The notes under the pieces: generated by a model
Seen by the model: the letters and a program-made list of their open reading frames with translations, nothing else
The model's database searches: none
Told to the model about the DNA's origin: nothing
DNA from: a bacterium
Lineage (GTDB): Bacteria > Zhuqueibacterota > Zhuqueibacteria > Oleimicrobiales > Geothermoviventaceae
Direction: 5' to 3'
NCBI GenBank assembly: GCA_028275345.1
Contig: JAPWUV010000001.1
Coordinates: forward strand, 601,661 to 665,660
DNA: 64,000 nucleotides
Made by a program: the position numbers and the translations under genes
Part shown: piece after piece, positions 56,083-64,000 of the stretch
Layout: each line of letters begins with the position of its first letter
Position numbering within the stretch: the first letter of the stretch is position 1

Positions 56083-57408
56083 TCACACTTCGTCGAGGCT
56101 TCGGGCTGGCCAGGCCTGTAGCGCCGAGAGGAACTTGCGATTGAGGGCTTGCCAGCGGCCGAGAAGGTATCGGCTGATGAGGAAGGCTTTCAGATTCGCG
56201 GCGCGGTAGAATCGTTTCCAGGCCCACAAGAATTGGCGCTGCAGCTCGATGGCCTTCAGCCGAAGGGGTTCGAAGACCACGTGCGTGCCGTCGTAAAGGC
56301 TCCAGTTGCGGGTGAGGATTCGGCCTTGCGCCTCCATGTCGCGGTACAGATCGGTGCCTGGGAAAGGTGTCAGGATGGCGAACTGCGCGGTGTCGATCTT
56401 CTCTTCGTCGCAGAAGCGGACGGTTCGCAGGGCCGTGCCTTCGTCGTCGGAGTCGGAGCCAAGAACGAACATGCCGTGCACGCGAATTCCCGCGCGGTGG
56501 AGCCGCCGCACGCAGCTGCGGATGTCCTCGAGGGTCTGCCTCTTGCGGTAGTCGCGCAGGGCGTCGGGATTCACCGATTCCATCCCGATGAACAGGTAGT
56601 AGCAGCCGGAGCGGGCCATGAGGCGAAGCAGTTCTTCGTCGCGCGCGATTTCGACCCGGGCCTGCGCGCTCCAGCGGAACCGCCATCCCCGGCGCACCAC
56701 TTCCTCGAGCCACTGCTGGGTCCGCTGCCGGTCGATGCCGAAGTTGTCATCGTAGAAGAAAAACCGGCGATGGCCTTCGCCCAAGCGTTGCTCGATTTCC
56801 GCAAGGATACCCTCCGGGCTTCGTAGGCGGTAGCGGCGCCCAAACATCTTCGTCACGGAGCAGAAGCGGCAGTCGTACGGACAGCCTCGTGAGGTGGCGA
56901 TGGGGACCCAGCGGATGTTCCGAAGTCCCTTGATGAGGCCGAGATCCGGGGCAGGCAAGCTGTCAAGATCCACAAAGGAGTCGCCCGCTATTACCCCCTG
57001 GAGAGAGTCCGGGTTTTCTACAATCTCCACGATGCGCCGGTCGCACTCTCCCGTCACGACCACGTCGGCAACCCGCTGCGCCTCGAAGGGCACGAAGCTC
57101 ACGTGGGGACCGCCCATTACGATCCGCGCGCGCGGATTGCGCTCTCGGATTCTTCTCGCCAGAGCGTAAGCTCGCTGCACGGTACACGTCATCCCGGAGA
57201 GCCCGACCACGTCGGCGGACTCCACTTCGGGATCGAGGCGTCCGGTGCGATCATCCAGGGCCGGATGGATGCTTTCCACGAAGATCACCACCTCGTGGCC
57301 GCGTTGCTTGAGGATGGTCCCCATGTACAGGAGACCCAGCAGGGGGAGCCGGAAGAGCGCATACCCATTGAACTCGGCGCGGGGCTCGATGAGGGCTACT
57401 TTTGCCAT
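56083..57408 (-). CDS. Radical SAM enzyme with N-terminal B12-binding domain
   Basis: A 441-residue protein of the BchE/P-methylase class. Residues 1-135 are a cobalamin-binding Rossmann domain (MAKVALIEPR, GLSGMTCTVQRAYALA, RIVMGGPHVSF) without the usual DxHxxG motif. The radical SAM core begins with ATSRGCPYDCRFCSV, in which Cys176, Cys180 and Cys183 bind the cluster. A C-terminal helical part follows. Substrates of such enzymes include lipids, cofactors and peptides; no neighbour helps here. GGGAGG lies nine bases upstream of the ATG. Confidence 0.86.
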   Translation of the reverse strand: MAKVALIEPRAEFNGYALFRLPLLGLLYMGTILKQRGHEVVIFVESIHPALDDRTGRLDPEVESADVVGLSGMTCTVQRAYALARRIRERNPRARIVMGGPHVSFVPFEAQRVADVVVTGECDRRIVEIVENPDSLQGVIAGDSFVDLDSLPAPDLGLIKGLRNIRWVPIATSRGCPYDCRFCSVTKMFGRRYRLRSPEGILAEIEQRLGEGHRRFFFYDDNFGIDRQRTQQWLEEVVRRGWRFRWSAQARVEIARDEELLRLMARSGCYYLFIGMESVNPDALRDYRKRQTLEDIRSCVRRLHRAGIRVHGMFVLGSDSDDEGTALRTVRFCDEEKIDTAQFAILTPFPGTDLYRDMEAQGRILTRNWSLYDGTHVVFEPLRLKAIELQRQFLWAWKRFYRAANLKAFLISRYLLGRWQALNRKFLSALQAWPARSLDEV

Positions 57409-57485
57409 GGCTGAATCCTCCCGGGCAGGAAGCCCGATTACGATTGGCCACTATCGGGGATAGCGTTCCGGCGGGGACGGATTCC

Positions 57486-57513
57486 TTGCATTCCAAGAGA
57501 GAATCCTTAACTT
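57486..57513 (+). promoter_or_regulatory. Possible promoter of the M29 aminopeptidase operon
   Basis: TTGCAT (57486-57491), a 16-base spacer and TAACTT (57508-57513), about 70 bases before the ATG at 57586. Confidence 0.45.
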
Positions 57514-57585
57514 GAATGAGCCACGATGACGCGGGTTCCGGTCGAAGGGTTTGCGCTTCACTGACTCGGAGGAAAGGAGCGGAGG

Positions 57586-58701
57586 ATGGATCCTCGCTTG
57601 TCGCAACTCACCAGGGTGGCTCTGGATCACTCCTGCAAGCTGAAGCCGGGGGAGAAGATCCTCATTCAGGCTACGGACGTGCCGGATGAGTGGGTGGCGG
57701 CGTTCGTACGTGCGGCAGGGGAGCGAGGAGCCGTCCCTTTGGCCCTCACCAAGCGGTCCCGCGTGCTTCGTGAACTGTACCTGCGCGGTTCGGAGGAAAG
57801 CATGCGGTTATTGGGCGAGTCCGAGCGCGTCCTGATGGAGCAGGTGCAAGTGTACATCGGCCTTCGCGGGGCCGTCAATGCGACGGAGCTGGCCGACGTT
57901 CCGGAGGAGAAGATGCGCCTCTTCCGGGAGCATTGGTGGAAGCCAGTCCACCAGGAGCTGCGGATTCGGCGCACGCGCTGGCTCGTGTTGCGATACCCCA
58001 GCCCCTCCGTCGCGCAGCAGGCCGGCATGAGCACCGAGGCCTTCGAGGACTTCTACTTCCGCGTCTGTACTCTGGATTACGGCAGAATGGAGCGCGCCGC
58101 ACAGCCGCTGGTGGAGCGCATGGCCCGAGCCGACCGCGTCCGCATCGTCGGACCGGGCACAGAACTGGAGTTTTCCATCCGCGAGATCCCGATCGTGCCC
58201 TGCTTCGGCGAGCGCAATTTGCCGGATGGGGAGGTGTTCACCGCGCCCGTCCTCAGGTCGGTAAACGGACGCGTGCGGTTCAATGCGCCTACCCTGTACC
58301 GAGGGCTGAACTTCGACCAGATCGAGCTCGAATTCCGCGAGGGCGAGGTGGTCCGGGCCGAAGCCGGCGATCGGACGCCGCAACTCCGGCAGATCCTAGC
58401 CAGCGACGCCGGCGGCCGTTTCGTCGGGGAATTTGCGCTCGGAATCAATCCCCTCATCGTGCGGCCCATGCGCGACATCCTTTTCGACGAAAAGATCGCG
58501 GGCTCTTTCCACATGGCGCTCGGTCAAGCCTATGAGGTGGCCGACAACGGCAATCGCTCCCAGATTCACTGGGACATGATCGCCATCCAGACGCCCGAGT
58601 GGGGAGGCGGCGAAATCTGGTTGGACGGCGAACTGATCCGCAAGGACGGCCGATTCGTGCCGGAGGATCTGCAGGCCCTCAATCCGGAAAACCTGCTCTG
58701 A
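57586..58701 (+). CDS. M29-family aminopeptidase
   Basis: A 371-residue metal-dependent aminopeptidase of the thermophilic aminopeptidase T group. Active-site stretches are NLPDGEVFTAPV, GEFALGINP, SFHMALGQAY and SQIHWDMI, which carry the Glu, His and Asp metal ligands. Length is near the family norm (about 370-410). AGGAGCGGAGG precedes the ATG. The stop lies one base before the next gene, so the two are co-translated. Confidence 0.9.
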   Translation: MDPRLSQLTRVALDHSCKLKPGEKILIQATDVPDEWVAAFVRAAGERGAVPLALTKRSRVLRELYLRGSEESMRLLGESERVLMEQVQVYIGLRGAVNATELADVPEEKMRLFREHWWKPVHQELRIRRTRWLVLRYPSPSVAQQAGMSTEAFEDFYFRVCTLDYGRMERAAQPLVERMARADRVRIVGPGTELEFSIREIPIVPCFGERNLPDGEVFTAPVLRSVNGRVRFNAPTLYRGLNFDQIELEFREGEVVRAEAGDRTPQLRQILASDAGGRFVGEFALGINPLIVRPMRDILFDEKIAGSFHMALGQAYEVADNGNRSQIHWDMIAIQTPEWGGGEIWLDGELIRKDGRFVPEDLQALNPENLL

Positions 58702-58702
58702 G

Positions 58703-59569
58703 ATGGACGCCACGGGGACGGATGAGATACGCATGGCAACGGAAGAAAGGGCCCCACAAGCTCGCTGCACGATTTTCATCGTTTCGGACGCCACGGGCGC
58801 CACGGCGGAGACCGTTGTGCGCGCCGCCCTCACGCAGTTCGAGCGCAGCGACGTGGCGCTACGACGGGTTTCGAACGTCCGCCATCCGGACCAGATCCGC
58901 GAGGTGGTGGAAGAGGCGGCCCGAGTTGACAATGGCATCATCGTGCACACGCTAGTCTCGCCGGAGCTGCGCGAAGAGCTCTTGACCGCCTCCCGCCGCA
59001 GAAATCTACCGGCGATCGATCTCATGGGCCCTCTCCTCACTCGCCTCGAGAACTTGCTCAAGATCTCCCCCCTCGCCAAGCCCGGACTCTTCCGGCACCT
59101 CGATGAAGACTACTACCGTCGGATGGAGGCCATCGACTTCGCCGTGAATCACGACGACGGCCGCAATCCTCACGATCTCCCGAAGGCGGAGGTTGTGCTG
59201 GTCGGCGTTTCCCGGACCAGCAAGACACCGATCAGCGTGTTCCTCGCGTATCGGGGATGGTTTGTGGCGAATGTCCCTCTCACTCCGGAAATCCCCCCGC
59301 CCGAACAGCTATTTCAGGTCGATCCGGGCCGGGTGATTGGCCTTGTGGTTTCAGCAGCCCGCCTCCAAAGCCTCCGGAAAGCTCGCTTGGAGCGAATGGG
59401 CTACGGTCTCCAATCCAGCTACATCGACTTGCGGAGGATCGAACAGGAGCTCCGCTACAGCCGCAGGCTGTGTCAGGAGCGCGGCTGGGCGATTGTGGAT
59501 GTGACCGGCAAGTCCATTGAGGAGGCTGCCAGCGAGGTGGCCAGCCTCGTGCGTCGTAGCGGCAGTTGA
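58703..59569 (+). CDS. PPDK/PEP synthase regulatory protein (kinase and pyrophosphorylase)
   Basis: A 288-residue DUF299-family protein that phosphorylates and dephosphorylates pyruvate phosphate dikinase or PEP synthase to switch it off and on. N-terminal FIVSDATGATAETVVRAAL and the P-loop GVSRTSKTPISVFLA are diagnostic. The ATG at 58703 lies one base after the aminopeptidase stop; ATG 58733 is an alternative closer to the domain. The target enzyme is not in the window. Confidence 0.92.
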   Translation: MDATGTDEIRMATEERAPQARCTIFIVSDATGATAETVVRAALTQFERSDVALRRVSNVRHPDQIREVVEEAARVDNGIIVHTLVSPELREELLTASRRRNLPAIDLMGPLLTRLENLLKISPLAKPGLFRHLDEDYYRRMEAIDFAVNHDDGRNPHDLPKAEVVLVGVSRTSKTPISVFLAYRGWFVANVPLTPEIPPPEQLFQVDPGRVIGLVVSAARLQSLRKARLERMGYGLQSSYIDLRRIEQELRYSRRLCQERGWAIVDVTGKSIEEAASEVASLVRRSGS

Positions 59570-59659
59570 CCCGCGCCGGAGCCCGGGCTTCCGATTGACT
59601 CGGCCATTCCATACATTCACGCGGGCAGCGGGAACAGGTCAAATGGCGGTGTTCAACTC

Positions 59660-60517
59660 ATGCCACAGGTCAAGTTGGCGTTCTCTACCCTCGCTTGTCC
59701 CCATTGGCCTCTCGGACGAATTGTGCGGGAGGCGAAGCGGATGGGCTACAATGGGATCGAGCTCCGGGGTCTGTTGGACGAGATCGACGTGACGCGCAGG
59801 CCGGAATTTTCCCCGGCCAACCTCGGCTCAACCCGGAGGATGCTCGAGCAAGAGGGGATCGAGGTCTGTTGTCTGGGCTCGAGCGTGCATTTGCTTCACC
59901 CCGGCGACGCAGTGGCTCGAGCCCGAGAGCGGGAAGAATTCGACCGCTACCTCGAGCTTTCGGTGGCATTGTTCGGCAGTCCCATTCGCGTTTTCGGCGG
60001 AGCGGCTCCGGGGGGCCTGCCGGAAGAAGAGGCAATTGCCTGGGCCGCGGAGGAACTGGAGGTTCTGGCTGAGCGGGCTCAAAAGGCCGGCACGCAGGTC
60101 CTCCTCGAAAGCCACGATTTCTTGCTCGCCGGAAGGAGGTTAGCGGCGGTTGTGGGACGCTGCCGGTCGCGCGGCGCGGGAGCCCTGTGGGACGTGTTTA
60201 ACTCGCAGATCCCGGCGGAGGAAAGCCTGGAGCGGACCTACTCGCTGCTCCGACCTTTCATCCGACATGTGCACGTGAAGGACGGCCACATCCGGAACGG
60301 CCGGTACGCCTACACGCTGCTCGGCGCAGGAGCCATCGGCTATGCGAAGGTCCTCAGCTGGCTTCTGTCTGATGGCTACTCGGGTTGGCTTTCGGTGGAA
60401 TGGGAGAAGCGCTGGCATCCGGATCTTGAGGATCCCGAGACGGCTCTGCCCCAGTATGCAGAGGGCCTGAAGTCGTGGATGGATGGGCTGGGGAGGCTTT
60501 CGTCGCATCTCGACTAG
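59660..60517 (+). CDS. Sugar phosphate isomerase/epimerase (TIM barrel), cytoplasmic
   Basis: A 285-residue TIM-barrel protein of the xylose-isomerase-like family without a signal peptide. Metal and active-site stretches are GYNGIELRG, TQVLLESHDFLLAG, GALWDVFNSQ, IRHVHVKDG and GWLSVEWEKRW. It differs from the two Tat-exported relatives at 12649-14519 and lies with a GH13-like gene further on. The substrate is unknown. Confidence 0.86.
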   Translation: MPQVKLAFSTLACPHWPLGRIVREAKRMGYNGIELRGLLDEIDVTRRPEFSPANLGSTRRMLEQEGIEVCCLGSSVHLLHPGDAVARAREREEFDRYLELSVALFGSPIRVFGGAAPGGLPEEEAIAWAAEELEVLAERAQKAGTQVLLESHDFLLAGRRLAAVVGRCRSRGAGALWDVFNSQIPAEESLERTYSLLRPFIRHVHVKDGHIRNGRYAYTLLGAGAIGYAKVLSWLLSDGYSGWLSVEWEKRWHPDLEDPETALPQYAEGLKSWMDGLGRLSSHLD

Positions 60518-60600
60518 GGCCTTGGCCAATCGGTAGCACGGGAGACTGAGGAGGGCAAAGGCTCTTCACCGGAAGCGAGGGATGCCGGAGGTTGACTCAA

Positions 60601-61182
60601 GTGAGGATCGATCGAGGGCTGCGCCTGGGGCTCAAGGCCCTGGCCTTTGCCACGGGGCTCACGATCTTCCTGGCCTTTGACGACTGGCTCTTGCTCGCCC
60701 TCGTGCGCGAACTGGGACTTGGCGTGGCCTCCGATTCAGCGCTGTTGGCTTTGGGAGCCCTCCTGACGGCCACGAATGCGGGTCTTGCCGTCGCGGTTCT
60801 CCGCCTAATCCGAAAACGGCCGGTGACCGGTTCCGAGGGTCTCATTGGGCAGGTGGGGACCGCGCTCCATTCGTTCCGAGATGTCGGGCAGGTGGCCGTG
60901 CATGGGGAAATCTGGCGCGCACGAACGCAGAGCCCGGTAGCCAAAGGGCAGAAGGTGTACGTGCTTTCCCTACGTGGACTGGAACTCGACGTGCGTCCTC
61001 TGAAAAGCGCTAGGTCCGATGTCGTTTGCAAGGGATCGCCGCGACCCGATCCCGTTTCGGACGGGGCGCGTGAAGTAGCTCTCCCCAATGCCGCTCGGAT
61101 TGACGGAGCGTCCATCCCTCCGGCCTCGCGAGGCCCCCGGGGGAGGCGCTACGCCCACAGAACAGGAGGTGACCATCCGTGA
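60601..61182 (+). CDS. NfeD-like membrane protein
   Basis: A 193-residue protein with two membrane segments (LGLKALAFATGLTIFLAFDD and SALLALGALLTATNAGLAV) and an OB-fold NfeD domain (GLIGQVGTALHSFRDVGQVA, then GQKVYVLSLRGLELDV). A long polar tail follows. NfeD proteins pair with stomatin-like slipins or proteases, but none is adjacent. The GTG at 60601 is used because GGAGG lies eight bases before it; the TTG at 60592 abuts that site. The stop overlaps the next start as GTGA. Confidence 0.72.
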   Translation: MRIDRGLRLGLKALAFATGLTIFLAFDDWLLLALVRELGLGVASDSALLALGALLTATNAGLAVAVLRLIRKRPVTGSEGLIGQVGTALHSFRDVGQVAVHGEIWRARTQSPVAKGQKVYVLSLRGLELDVRPLKSARSDVVCKGSPRPDPVSDGAREVALPNAARIDGASIPPASRGPRGRRYAHRTGGDHP

Positions 61183-62561
61183 CGGACACACTGGGATTGG
61201 AAGCCCAAGAGCGCTGGGATCTGCGGGAATCGGAAGTCTTAGGACCGGGCGTTGGGAAGCGGAGGGCGCGCAAGGGCCCCGACTGGCTTAAGAAGGCGAT
61301 CGTGATCGAGATTTTCCCTCGCGCTTTCAGCCCGGAAGGGACATTGGAGGGCATCCGGCAACGGCTGCGCGACCTCGCCTCGGTGGGAGTGGATGCGCTT
61401 TGCCTCATGCCGATTCACCCCATTGGCAGGAAGGGCAGGAAAGGGAGCTGCGGTTCCCCCTACGCCGTCAGGAACCACTTCGAGATACACCCGGAGCTCG
61501 GGAGCAAAGAGGATCTGCGGCGGCTTATCGCCGATGCGCACCGGCTGCGGCTGCGTGTGATCCTGGATTTCATAGCCACTCGCGCCGCCAACGACCACGT
61601 CGAGCTCGCAGTGCACCGGGACTGGTACGTTCGGGACGAAAAAGGCGAGCCCGTCCGGGAGATTCCAGGCTGGACGGATGTGGTGTGTTTGGACCTGGGT
61701 AATCCAGAGGTGAGGGAATATCTCCTCTCGGCCATGTTGTACTGGGTCCGGGAGTTTGATGTGGACGGCTTTCGCTGCGAGGCCGCAGGACGGGCTCCCC
61801 TCGGCTTCTGGGAGGAAGCTCGCCGGCTTCTGGATGCGGAGCGGCGGGACCTTTGCCTTCTCGCGGAGTGGTCCGATCCCGGGTTGCACCTCAGCGCTTT
61901 CGACGCCACCTACGACTGGCGTTTCCACCGGACCCTTCTCGACGTGCGCGCCGGTAGACAGCCGGCCTCCGCTGTGGTGGAGGGCCTGGCGGCGGAGGAG
62001 CGACGTTTTCCGCGAGGGGCCGTGCGCCTGCGCTTCCTCGAAAGCCACGACGAAAAGCGCGCCGCGGATGCATTCGGTTTGGACGCGCTCGAGGCCTACG
62101 TCACGCTGCTCTTCACCGTGGGCGGAGTCCCCGTACTCTACAACGGGCAACTGGAAGGGGACGACGTCCGCCCGTCTCTCTTCGAAAAGCACGTTGTTGC
62201 ACAGGAGCCCCTCAATCCTTTCGTCCCGAAACTGTATCGAAGGCTGATCCGGTTGAGAAAAGAGAATCCGGTCTTTGCCAACGGCCGTCTGATTCCGTTG
62301 CCGAATTCCCTCCCGCGCTACGTAGTCAGCTTCGCCCGGTTCGCTCGGCGGCAGGTCGCCGTTGTGGTCGTGAACCTGCGCGACCGGAAGTCGGAAGTCA
62401 TCGTGGAATTTCCGGAATCGGTCAGAAGGGGCCGGGAGGACTGGTTGTTTGCCGACCTGGGTTGGCAGAAGCTGAGAATGTTTCGCAAGCCGCAATTGTT
62501 CTTGGAGGTGGGCCCCTACGAGGCTTGCGCGTACGTCGGAGAACCGGAGGGAGGAACTTAG
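61179..62561 (+). CDS. GH13 (alpha-amylase superfamily) protein with altered nucleophile
   Basis: A 460-residue protein with the alpha-amylase barrel: GVDALCLMPIHPIG, GSPYAVRNHFEIHPELGSKE and LRVILDFIATRAANDHV, followed by VDGFRCEAAG where the catalytic Asp should be. The nucleophile position is Glu201. The acid Glu is present (LLAEWSDP), and so is the third-acid His-Asp (ESHDEK). A C-terminal beta domain follows. The change may weaken hydrolysis or alter the mechanism. There is no signal peptide, so it acts inside the cell, probably on glycogen or maltodextrin, with glgP elsewhere in the window. The start is GTG at 61179, preceded by AGGAGGTGA. Confidence 0.84.
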   Translation: MTDTLGLEAQERWDLRESEVLGPGVGKRRARKGPDWLKKAIVIEIFPRAFSPEGTLEGIRQRLRDLASVGVDALCLMPIHPIGRKGRKGSCGSPYAVRNHFEIHPELGSKEDLRRLIADAHRLRLRVILDFIATRAANDHVELAVHRDWYVRDEKGEPVREIPGWTDVVCLDLGNPEVREYLLSAMLYWVREFDVDGFRCEAAGRAPLGFWEEARRLLDAERRDLCLLAEWSDPGLHLSAFDATYDWRFHRTLLDVRAGRQPASAVVEGLAAEERRFPRGAVRLRFLESHDEKRAADAFGLDALEAYVTLLFTVGGVPVLYNGQLEGDDVRPSLFEKHVVAQEPLNPFVPKLYRRLIRLRKENPVFANGRLIPLPNSLPRYVVSFARFARRQVAVVVVNLRDRKSEVIVEFPESVRRGREDWLFADLGWQKLRMFRKPQLFLEVGPYEACAYVGEPEGGT

Positions 62562-62645
62562 CCGCAGTCGGCTCGTTCGAGCTCACGGACGGGCGTTTGA
62601 GCCGATTTGTCGGGTGCGCGGTGGGTACCGCGCGAGGAGGTAGGT

Positions 62646-63443
62646 GTGGAGCGTCGTCGAACACCTCGGTTTCGGTATTCCAAGGACATCACCCCCATCC
62701 TGGAGGGGTGGGAGTATGTGCCCAACGAGATTTCCGTGAGGCGCATCCGGGGACTGGATGGCCGAGACAAGATCCAGCTGCGGATTGATCTCGGCCTGAT
62801 GCAGATGGAACTGGATGGACGCCCCGATGGCCTCCGTCCCCACGGCAAAGAGTCGCTCCTGGATTACTTTGAATCCGTGCTTCTTGACCATTTGGACCGT
62901 TTCGGCACCGACAAGCACTTCCGTCTCACGGAGGAGGATCTGGCCAATCTCCAGCGCGAGGCGCTGCAGTACTACCATCGATACATCAGCTTGCTGCACC
63001 TCGGCGACTACGACCGCGTGGTTCGCGACACGGAGCGCAACCTGCGCCTCTTCGATTTTGTCGCCCGATACGCGCCTACTGAAGAGGACAAGTGGGCCTT
63101 CAACCAATATCGCCCCTACGTGCTCACCGTTCGTGCGCGCGCCAAGAGCCTCGGGGCTTTGGAGCAGAAGGACTACGACGCTGCTCTGGCCGCCATCCGA
63201 GAAGCGAGATCGCTGATCGAGGCCTTCTACCGCGAAATGGGAACGGAAGAGGAGCTTACGGAGAGCTCGGAGCTGGAGACCTTGCGGGAGTGGGAGGCGC
63301 AGATCGAAAAGGAGCGGCCGCTGAGCCTGCGCGAGCGTTTGACGCGCGAGCTCGAAGAAGCTATCCGCAGGGAGGAGTACGAAAGAGCCGCGAAAATCCG
63401 GGATCAACTCCGGAATCTGGACCGAACCGACGAAGTCCGGTGA
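62646..63443 (+). CDS. UVR-motif (UvrB/UvrC motif) protein
   Basis: A 265-residue protein. The body (about 1-215) is helical and acidic with no recognised enzyme domain. The C-terminus is a UVR motif (LTRELEEAIRREEYERAAKI, residues about 234-253), the module that lets UvrB, UvrC, McsA and ClpC adaptors bind partners. The GTG at 62646 is chosen because AGGAGG lies five bases before it; an upstream start at 62607 would add 13 residues. It may be a stress or protease adaptor, but no mcsB or clpC is visible. Confidence 0.74.
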   Translation: MERRRTPRFRYSKDITPILEGWEYVPNEISVRRIRGLDGRDKIQLRIDLGLMQMELDGRPDGLRPHGKESLLDYFESVLLDHLDRFGTDKHFRLTEEDLANLQREALQYYHRYISLLHLGDYDRVVRDTERNLRLFDFVARYAPTEEDKWAFNQYRPYVLTVRARAKSLGALEQKDYDAALAAIREARSLIEAFYREMGTEEELTESSELETLREWEAQIEKERPLSLRERLTRELEEAIRREEYERAAKIRDQLRNLDRTDEVR

Positions 63444-63531
63444 CTGGATTTGAGGGGCAGCCTCCCTCTTGGCGTGAGAAAGCAGGACTCGGAGGACGGG
63501 CCGGAGGCCCAGCGCATTCGCCCGGCAGTTG

Positions 63532-63687
63532 ATGGCCCGTGGGGGAATTGAGCCGGACGTCTACCTGAACCTGGAGGAGGACCTGGGAATCGCCAAGAGC
63601 GGCCCCTTCACGAGCCTGGAGTTCACGGAGCAACAGGTCCAGGCCGTGGCCGATGCGTTGGTCGCGGCCATCGGAGCGGGGACGTAA
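63532..63687 (+). pseudogene. Orphan C-terminal fragment (unrecognised)
   Basis: A 51-residue frame beginning MARGGIEPDVYLNLEEDLGI and ending with FTEQQVQAVADALVAAIGAG. It reads like the last helix and strand of a larger enzyme, and the frame continues upstream of the ATG as RPSAFARQL without a start. No whole gene accompanies it, so it may be a remnant of a deleted gene. Confidence 0.4.
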
Positions 63688-63730
63688 CGTCTGTGGAGGT
63701 AACTACCAAACCAAGAACCGTTTCATTAAA

Positions 63731-63811
63731 ACCACGAAGGACACGAAGGCCGCACAAAGGGCACGTTTTATCCCCTCGTGTCCTTTGTGAGTCCTTTGTG
63801 CCCTTTGTGGT
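63731..63811. repeat. Palindromic CACGAAGG/CCTTTGTG repeat element
   Basis: Two imperfectly complementary arms (63731-63765 and 63776-63811) are built from short repeats of CACGAAGG or CACAAAGG on one side and CCTTTGTG on the other, around an AT-rich centre. It looks like a REP or MITE-type mobile palindrome. The sequence is poorer in GC than its surroundings. Confidence 0.65.
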
Positions 63812-63825
63812 AGGTAATTACAAGA

Positions 63826-64000
63826 ATGACCGAAGCCATTCACGTCACCGGCCTCACCAAAATCTACTCTGCAACGGGAGGGCGTCCGCCGGTGCGCGCC
63901 GTGGACGGGATTGATTTCACCGTCCACGAAGGCGAGGTCTTCGGTTTCCTGGGGCCCAACGGCGCCGGCAAAACGACGACCATCCGCATGCTCACCGGCC
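63826..64000 (+). CDS. ABC transporter ATP-binding protein (3' truncated by window)
   Basis: The first 58 residues of an ABC ATPase. [10 protein letters not shown] is the first strand, and the Walker A is [18 protein letters not shown]. The exporter-type pattern (DrrA/CcmA group, multidrug or lipid export) is usual for this start. The ATG at 63826 lies just after the palindromic repeat. The remainder is beyond the window. Confidence 0.88.
   Translation, partial: MTEAIHVTGLTKIYSATGGRPPVRAVDGIDFTVHEGEVFGFLGPNGAGKTTTIRMLTG

Overview
The window is a 64 kb, GC-rich (by eye), densely coded bacterial chromosome segment with no rRNA, tRNA, CRISPR array or insertion sequence that I could find. Two secreted proteins end in type IX secretion (Por) sorting domains (4839-8057 and 10761-12578). 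There is also a GWxTD-type protein and several Tat-exported sugar-processing proteins. This points to the Fibrobacterota-Chlorobiota-Bacteroidota side of the tree, most likely a candidate-phylum lineage such as KSB1, Calditrichota or Zixibacteria. That placement is inference; no marker gene here fixes it. Several promoters read as sigma70-type TTGAC-N17-TAnnnT boxes.

Layout. 1-4460: end of a complex I operon (nuoL, truncated by the window edge, then nuoM and nuoN). 4771-12578: secreted proteins, namely a large type IX cargo with a perfect consensus promoter and an odd leader carrying two full-length Shine-Dalgarno sequences, an M14 carboxypeptidase and an alpha/beta hydrolase. 12649-21231: one long minus-strand operon (sodium:solute symporter with a small partner protein, DUF2157 and GDYXXLXY-like membrane proteins, ApbE, a Gfo/Idh/MocA oxidoreductase and two Tat-signal TIM-barrel isomerases), which looks like sugar or polyol uptake and processing.

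21573-28525 is the most unusual part: a plus-strand cluster of a small CxxC protein, ParA ATPase, membrane-anchored lytic transglycosylase, an HPt-like helical protein, an FtsZ-family GTPase fused to a C-terminal helical domain, a 43-residue arginine-rich peptide and a second HPt-like protein. It reads as a possible cell-wall or positioning machine linked to a phosphorelay-like scaffold. 35024-38686 is a second signalling cluster: a pseudo-receiver (Glu in place of the phosphoacceptor Asp) with PATAN/DUF4388 and a degenerate GTPase domain, another pseudo-receiver/PATAN protein, and a stand-alone degenerate GTPase-like protein. The two clusters may belong together, but this is not proven.

The rest is metabolic and housekeeping: glycogen phosphorylase, histidine ammonia-lyase, IMP dehydrogenase and ribosomal protein S20 (28637-34852); a membrane peptidase, acyl-CoA ligase, EF-G paralogue, HIT protein, a SatD/DUF3307 pair, a kinase-like phosphotransferase, DUF2207, ThiC, P5C dehydrogenase and a GWxTD protein (39607-55771); and a radical SAM enzyme, M29 aminopeptidase, PPDK/PEP-synthase regulatory protein, isomerase, NfeD-like protein, a GH13 protein with an altered nucleophile, a UVR-motif protein, an unrecognised orphan C-terminal fragment, an inverted-repeat element and the start of an ABC transporter (56083-64000).
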